Shown: positions 60,431 through 64,000 of the stretch, piece by piece
Position numbering within the stretch: position 1 is the first letter of the stretch
Layout: each line of letters starts with the position of its first letter
DNA from: Malaya genurostris
Taxonomy: Eukaryota > Arthropoda > Insecta > Diptera > Culicidae
Reading direction: 5' to 3'
Length of the DNA stretch: 64,000 bases
NCBI RefSeq assembly: GCF_030247185.1
Contig: NC_080570.1
Coordinates: forward strand, 149,020,641 to 149,084,640
Notes under the pieces: generated by a model
The model's database searches: none
Told to the model about the DNA's origin: nothing
Seen by the model: only the letters and a program-made list of their open reading frames with translations
Position numbers and translations under genes: made by a program

Positions 60431-61619
60431 TTTTAAATCCTACCAAACCGGTACAAATCCTTCAAAACGGTATTGAAATTCTGAAAGTAGTTTCAACTGC
60501 TTCATATCTCCTTTATACAGAAATTACCTTTCGCGAAGCGATGAATACAATACAAAAAAAAAACACTCATAAGAGTGAAAGCATGAAAAAGGGTTACGAC
60601 AACAGCATCGAAGGTGGCAGGAACATCACCGGAGGGTACACCATACATTTTTATAACTCAAAACAAGTGTTTTCCCCTTTTATTTTTTTTTTATTTTTTT
60701 ATGCCAACGCTGCTGGTATGCTTCGAAGATTCTTTTTTCCAGAGGCGTTCAATTTTTTGTTCCCCAAACAGAAACGACTTACGACACCTCCTCGGGGCGC
60801 GTTACTCGGGTGACGCCTGTCTGCTGCTATGCTAAGGACACTTCTGAAAGACGACCATGGCGAAGAGCGATTAAACTCTTCTGAACCTCTTACTACTTAC
60901 ACCCACTCCTTCTCTCGCACTGCTCCACAGCTATCACTGGTGGCAGTCATTAACCCTATTTCGCGCGACTTAGGCTAAACAGATTCAATTGCTCTCCTTG
61001 GCGTACTAATTTGAATATGTATACACAGGTTATGTAGCCTTCCGATTCGGGCGCTAAATTAGCTACCAATTCAGAGAACGGAACTAAACGGGTTGAACTT
61101 GTCAAGTTGATTGCCGGCTGCCTGCCGACGGTTGGTTCGGGGCTGAACAGAATCCAGAGTCAGAGTCACTTCGGTGGTTTGACGTCGCCGTTTGCCCGAT
61201 TGAGAGTTTCAAATCGGTTTCCTTTCCCCACCGCTCTCACCCCTCGCCAAATTCTAGTGCCCCAGAAGAGACTCAGGTTTGTTCAGTTGGCGAAGAACAA
61301 CTACGCAACAACACACACACACACTATTCCTTCCAGCGTTGGTTGGTTTTCCGCAAAGTGTTTGGTAAACATCACCGGAGAGAGAGAGAGAGAGAAACAC
61401 AGAATGGGCTAATATTTGTACGGCTTCGGAATGACGGAAGTGTAGTGTGGGAGGTGTTTAATTTACACCTGTAAGTGTTTGACAAACAGTTGCCGCAAAT
61501 TGACGCACTTGTATTCAAAGGAAATGTTCGTTCAGTGGTGCGAAGTTTTGTTCGTCTCGGTTTCCAAATCGAACTTGTGTACCTACCTCATAGATTCATG
61601 GGAACCGGACATCAATTGC
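60431..61619. other. unique sequence, no gene recognised
   Basis: GC-balanced part at 60770-61400 with overlapping short open frames and no motif. A short (CA)n lies at about 61309-61323 and a GA run at 61378-61395. Confidence 0.4.
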
Positions 61620-63059
61620 TTGTTTTTTCGAGTTTTATTTTATTAGTATACTAAAATCTTTGATTCCTTTCCATCCATCCACAGAAACTACAATAAAATG
61701 TTCTAAATTTATAAAAAAACCAAAATTCTCACCTTTCCTGAACAAATCTGATACTAAAATTTAAAAATAAAACACTACTTTAACACATAAAATTCCTAAA
61801 ATTTAAAAAAGCTCACAGGTCTTACGATTAAAAAAAAGTTCAAAGAATTCAACATTTCGAAAGTGTCTAAAATTCGTTGGTATTCTATGAATTCTTGAAT
61901 GTATTAAATACCAAATTCCATGATATTTTTATTTCAAATATTCATACGGTGTCAATACTTCTCGAAATTGCCTTAACTAATATTTAAAAAGTTTCTAAAA
62001 TTTGTTTCTGGTATTTTGAATATTTAAATTCAAGATTTCCAAAAGTTTCAAAATTCCAAAATTAAAAAAAAACATATCTTCAAGTTTTCTATAATTCCTT
62101 AAATTATAGCCTCTAAACATTCGAAAAATTCAAAAAAATCAAAAATTTTCCTAAAATATTAAAATGTTCTATTTTCCCAGTATTCGACGAAAAACCTGAT
62201 GGTTAAAAACGAGATAAAATAAACTTTTGTACAATACAAAACAATGATTTTACACAATTCTGTAGTACCTCAGATTTGAAAAATTGTACGCTTCTCAAAA
62301 GCCCTAGAAATTCTACATTCAATAAAATTTCTCAGTTTTAAAACACCTCAACACTTTAAAAGTACTAATATTCTTCCTGTTTCAAAACTAGAGATCCATG
62401 AATTTTGTTAGATTCCTACCCTAAGAATTCTAATATTTTTACAATTAAAAATCAAAACTAAAATTGCATTAGTAAACATTTTCAAGATTCTAACATCAAA
62501 AATTTGAAATATTCCTGAAAAAAGCCTTAAATTCCACAAATTTCCAGAACTTCAATTTGTTAGAAGAAAATAATATTTGCAAGTTACAAAAATGGCAAAT
62601 ATTTTTAAAAATTAAAAATTTCTAAAATTATCAAAAATCCCAAAAACTTTTCGGAGTGCTGAATTTATTGAACTAATATTTCTTAAGTTCATAATGTTAA
62701 AAATTCGAAGCCTTCCAGAAATTGTAACAATTTGTAAAATTTCAAAAGAATTCAAGAATTCTTGGAATATCTAAAAATTAAAAACAAATGGAAAAAAACT
62801 TTTTTTAACTTCTTAAACCTCCTAAATTATTAAAACTTAAATGTTATAGTTTTACGAATATACGAAAGTTTCATAATCTATAAAACTCCTTAAACTCTTA
62901 AAATTGCAAAAGTTTCTAAAATTTGTCGAAATTTTTAAAATTCCAAAAATTCCTAATTTCTTGTACCATGAAAATTTTAATTCCGATAATTCTAACATTT
63001 GCAGTAATTCCAGAAATTCCCAAAACTTCAAGATTGTAAAATTTGTCCAATTTAAGAAA
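61620..63059. repeat. AT-rich, quasi-repetitive region
   Basis: Loose repetition of words such as TTCTAAAATTT, CCAAAAATTCC and AATTCCAAAA with no stable period. Possibly the eroded part of the tandem array to the right. Confidence 0.5.
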
Positions 63060-63645
63060 AATGATTTTTCAAAATTTTAATAGTTTTGAAAGTTTGTTAA
63101 TAGTTTTGGAAGTTTGTTAAATTTCTCAAATTTTGACCTTTTTAAAAGGCCTTCAACTCCAAAATTTGTTTATTTAAAGATTTCTCAAAATTTTAATAGT
63201 TTTGAAAGGTTGGTAATTTTTTAAGTTTACTGAAATTTTATGAAATTTCTCAAATTCAGACCTTTTTAAAATGCCTTCAACTCCATAATTTGTGTATTCC
63301 AAGATTTCTCAAAATTTTAATAGGTTTGAAAGTTTGTTCAATTTCTTGAAATTTTGTTAAATTTCCCAAATTCTGACCTTTTAAAAATATCTTCTATTAC
63401 ATAATTTGTTTATTCCAAGATTTCTCAAAATTTTAATAGTTCTGAAAGTTTGTTAAATTTCTTGAAATTTTATTATATTTCTCAAATTCTGACCTTTTTA
63501 AAATGCCTTCAACTCCATTATTTATTTATTCCAAGATTTCTCTAAATTTCAATAGTTTTGAAAGTTTGTTAAATTTCTTGAAATTTTATTGAATTTCTCA
63601 AATTATGATCTCTGAAGTGGACACTTTTAGCACTTCTTAGAAGAT
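63060..63645. repeat. ~118-bp AT-rich tandem repeat, about 5 units
   Basis: Units contain AAGATTTCTCAAAATTTTAA, TAGTTTTGAAAGTTTGTTAA, TTTCTTGAAATTTTATT and CTCAAATTCTGACCTTTTTA, then AATGCCTTCAACTCCATAAT. The AAAATTTTAATAG marker recurs near 63071, 63187, 63311, 63427 and 63545. Confidence 0.88.
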
Positions 63646-64000
63646 TAGGCATAGAATGATTTCTGTTGTTCCTAAGATTTGAAAAAATCCAAGAAATTAC
63701 ACAAATTTCTGAACTAAATAAAGTTCGATGAGCTCCGAATTTTTTTTTAACGTCAAACGTTTTTAAGTTGTTTTGATTTCCAAAATCGCAGAGATTTCCA
63801 AATTTCTGAAAGTTTTAGAATTTCTAAACATAGGAAGTCTTTAAATTCTTCAAGTTTCTAAAATTTCGGAGATTATTTAAATTTTCTTTGATATTATTTT
63901 CCATCTTCATTTCAATATATCTAAACTTAAATAAAAAAAACTTTCTAAGTTGCTTAAATTTCTAAAAGTTGATAAAATTTGAAAATATTCTTAGAACTTG
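63646..64000. other. AT-rich, no gene recognised
   Basis: Continues the TTTCTAAAATTT-type low-complexity sequence to the window end. Confidence 0.4.

Overview
The window looks like a gene-poor, repeat-saturated stretch of an insect genome, most probably a mosquito (Culicidae). I find no host protein-coding gene and no ordinary tRNA or rRNA gene. The mosquito assignment rests on two Tc1/mariner-superfamily transposons whose transposase has 37 residues between the last two catalytic acids (DD37E, a lineage described from mosquitoes), on a tRNA-derived SINE, and on dispersed repeats of a kind I associate with mosquito genomes. The species is not determined. The stretches between repeats may be intergenic or part of a very large intron.

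Layout. 165-735: broken mariner. 736-4740: 8-bp satellite with a perfect 683-bp tandem duplication. 5.1-7.1 kb: unique sequence plus dispersed repeats. 7.2-10.3 kb: 5'-truncated, frameshifted non-LTR retrotransposon with reverse transcriptase and RNase H. 10.3-13.8 kb: mostly unique, with hairpin repeats. 13.8-18.7 kb: 30-bp satellite with a small TIR element at 18154-18345 whose internal repeat is homologous to the satellite. 20.9-23.6 kb: foldback element, roughly 170-bp monomers, compound CT/TG microsatellite, SINE. 24-27.7 kb: transposase relics and a retrotransposon gag-like fragment. 29.2-34.1 kb: hairpin repeats, SINE, 16-bp satellite, TIR-element end. 36.9-39.9 kb: first ITmD37E copy nested in a dispersed monomer, then a mariner relic. 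42.5-44.4 kb: MITE with 9-bp target duplication and a 117-bp satellite. 44.65-47.8 kb: hexanucleotide array of about 3.1 kb. 49.6-50.9 kb: second ITmD37E copy. 51-60.4 kb: more relics, SINE, second copies of the MITE and foldback, monomers and hairpins. 61.6-64 kb: AT-rich sequence with a 118-bp tandem repeat.

Nothing here works as an operon or pathway. The biology is that of mobile DNA and satellites. At least six unrelated tandem arrays (periods 6, 8, 16, 30, 117 and about 118 bp) occupy roughly a quarter of the window. The strongest structural observations are the homology between the 30-bp satellite and the interior of a TIR element, a dispersed long-stem hairpin repeat present about eight times, a MITE with clean TIRs and a 9-bp target duplication, and two ITmD37E copies sharing the same frameshift, one inserted exactly at a TA inside an older repeat monomer.
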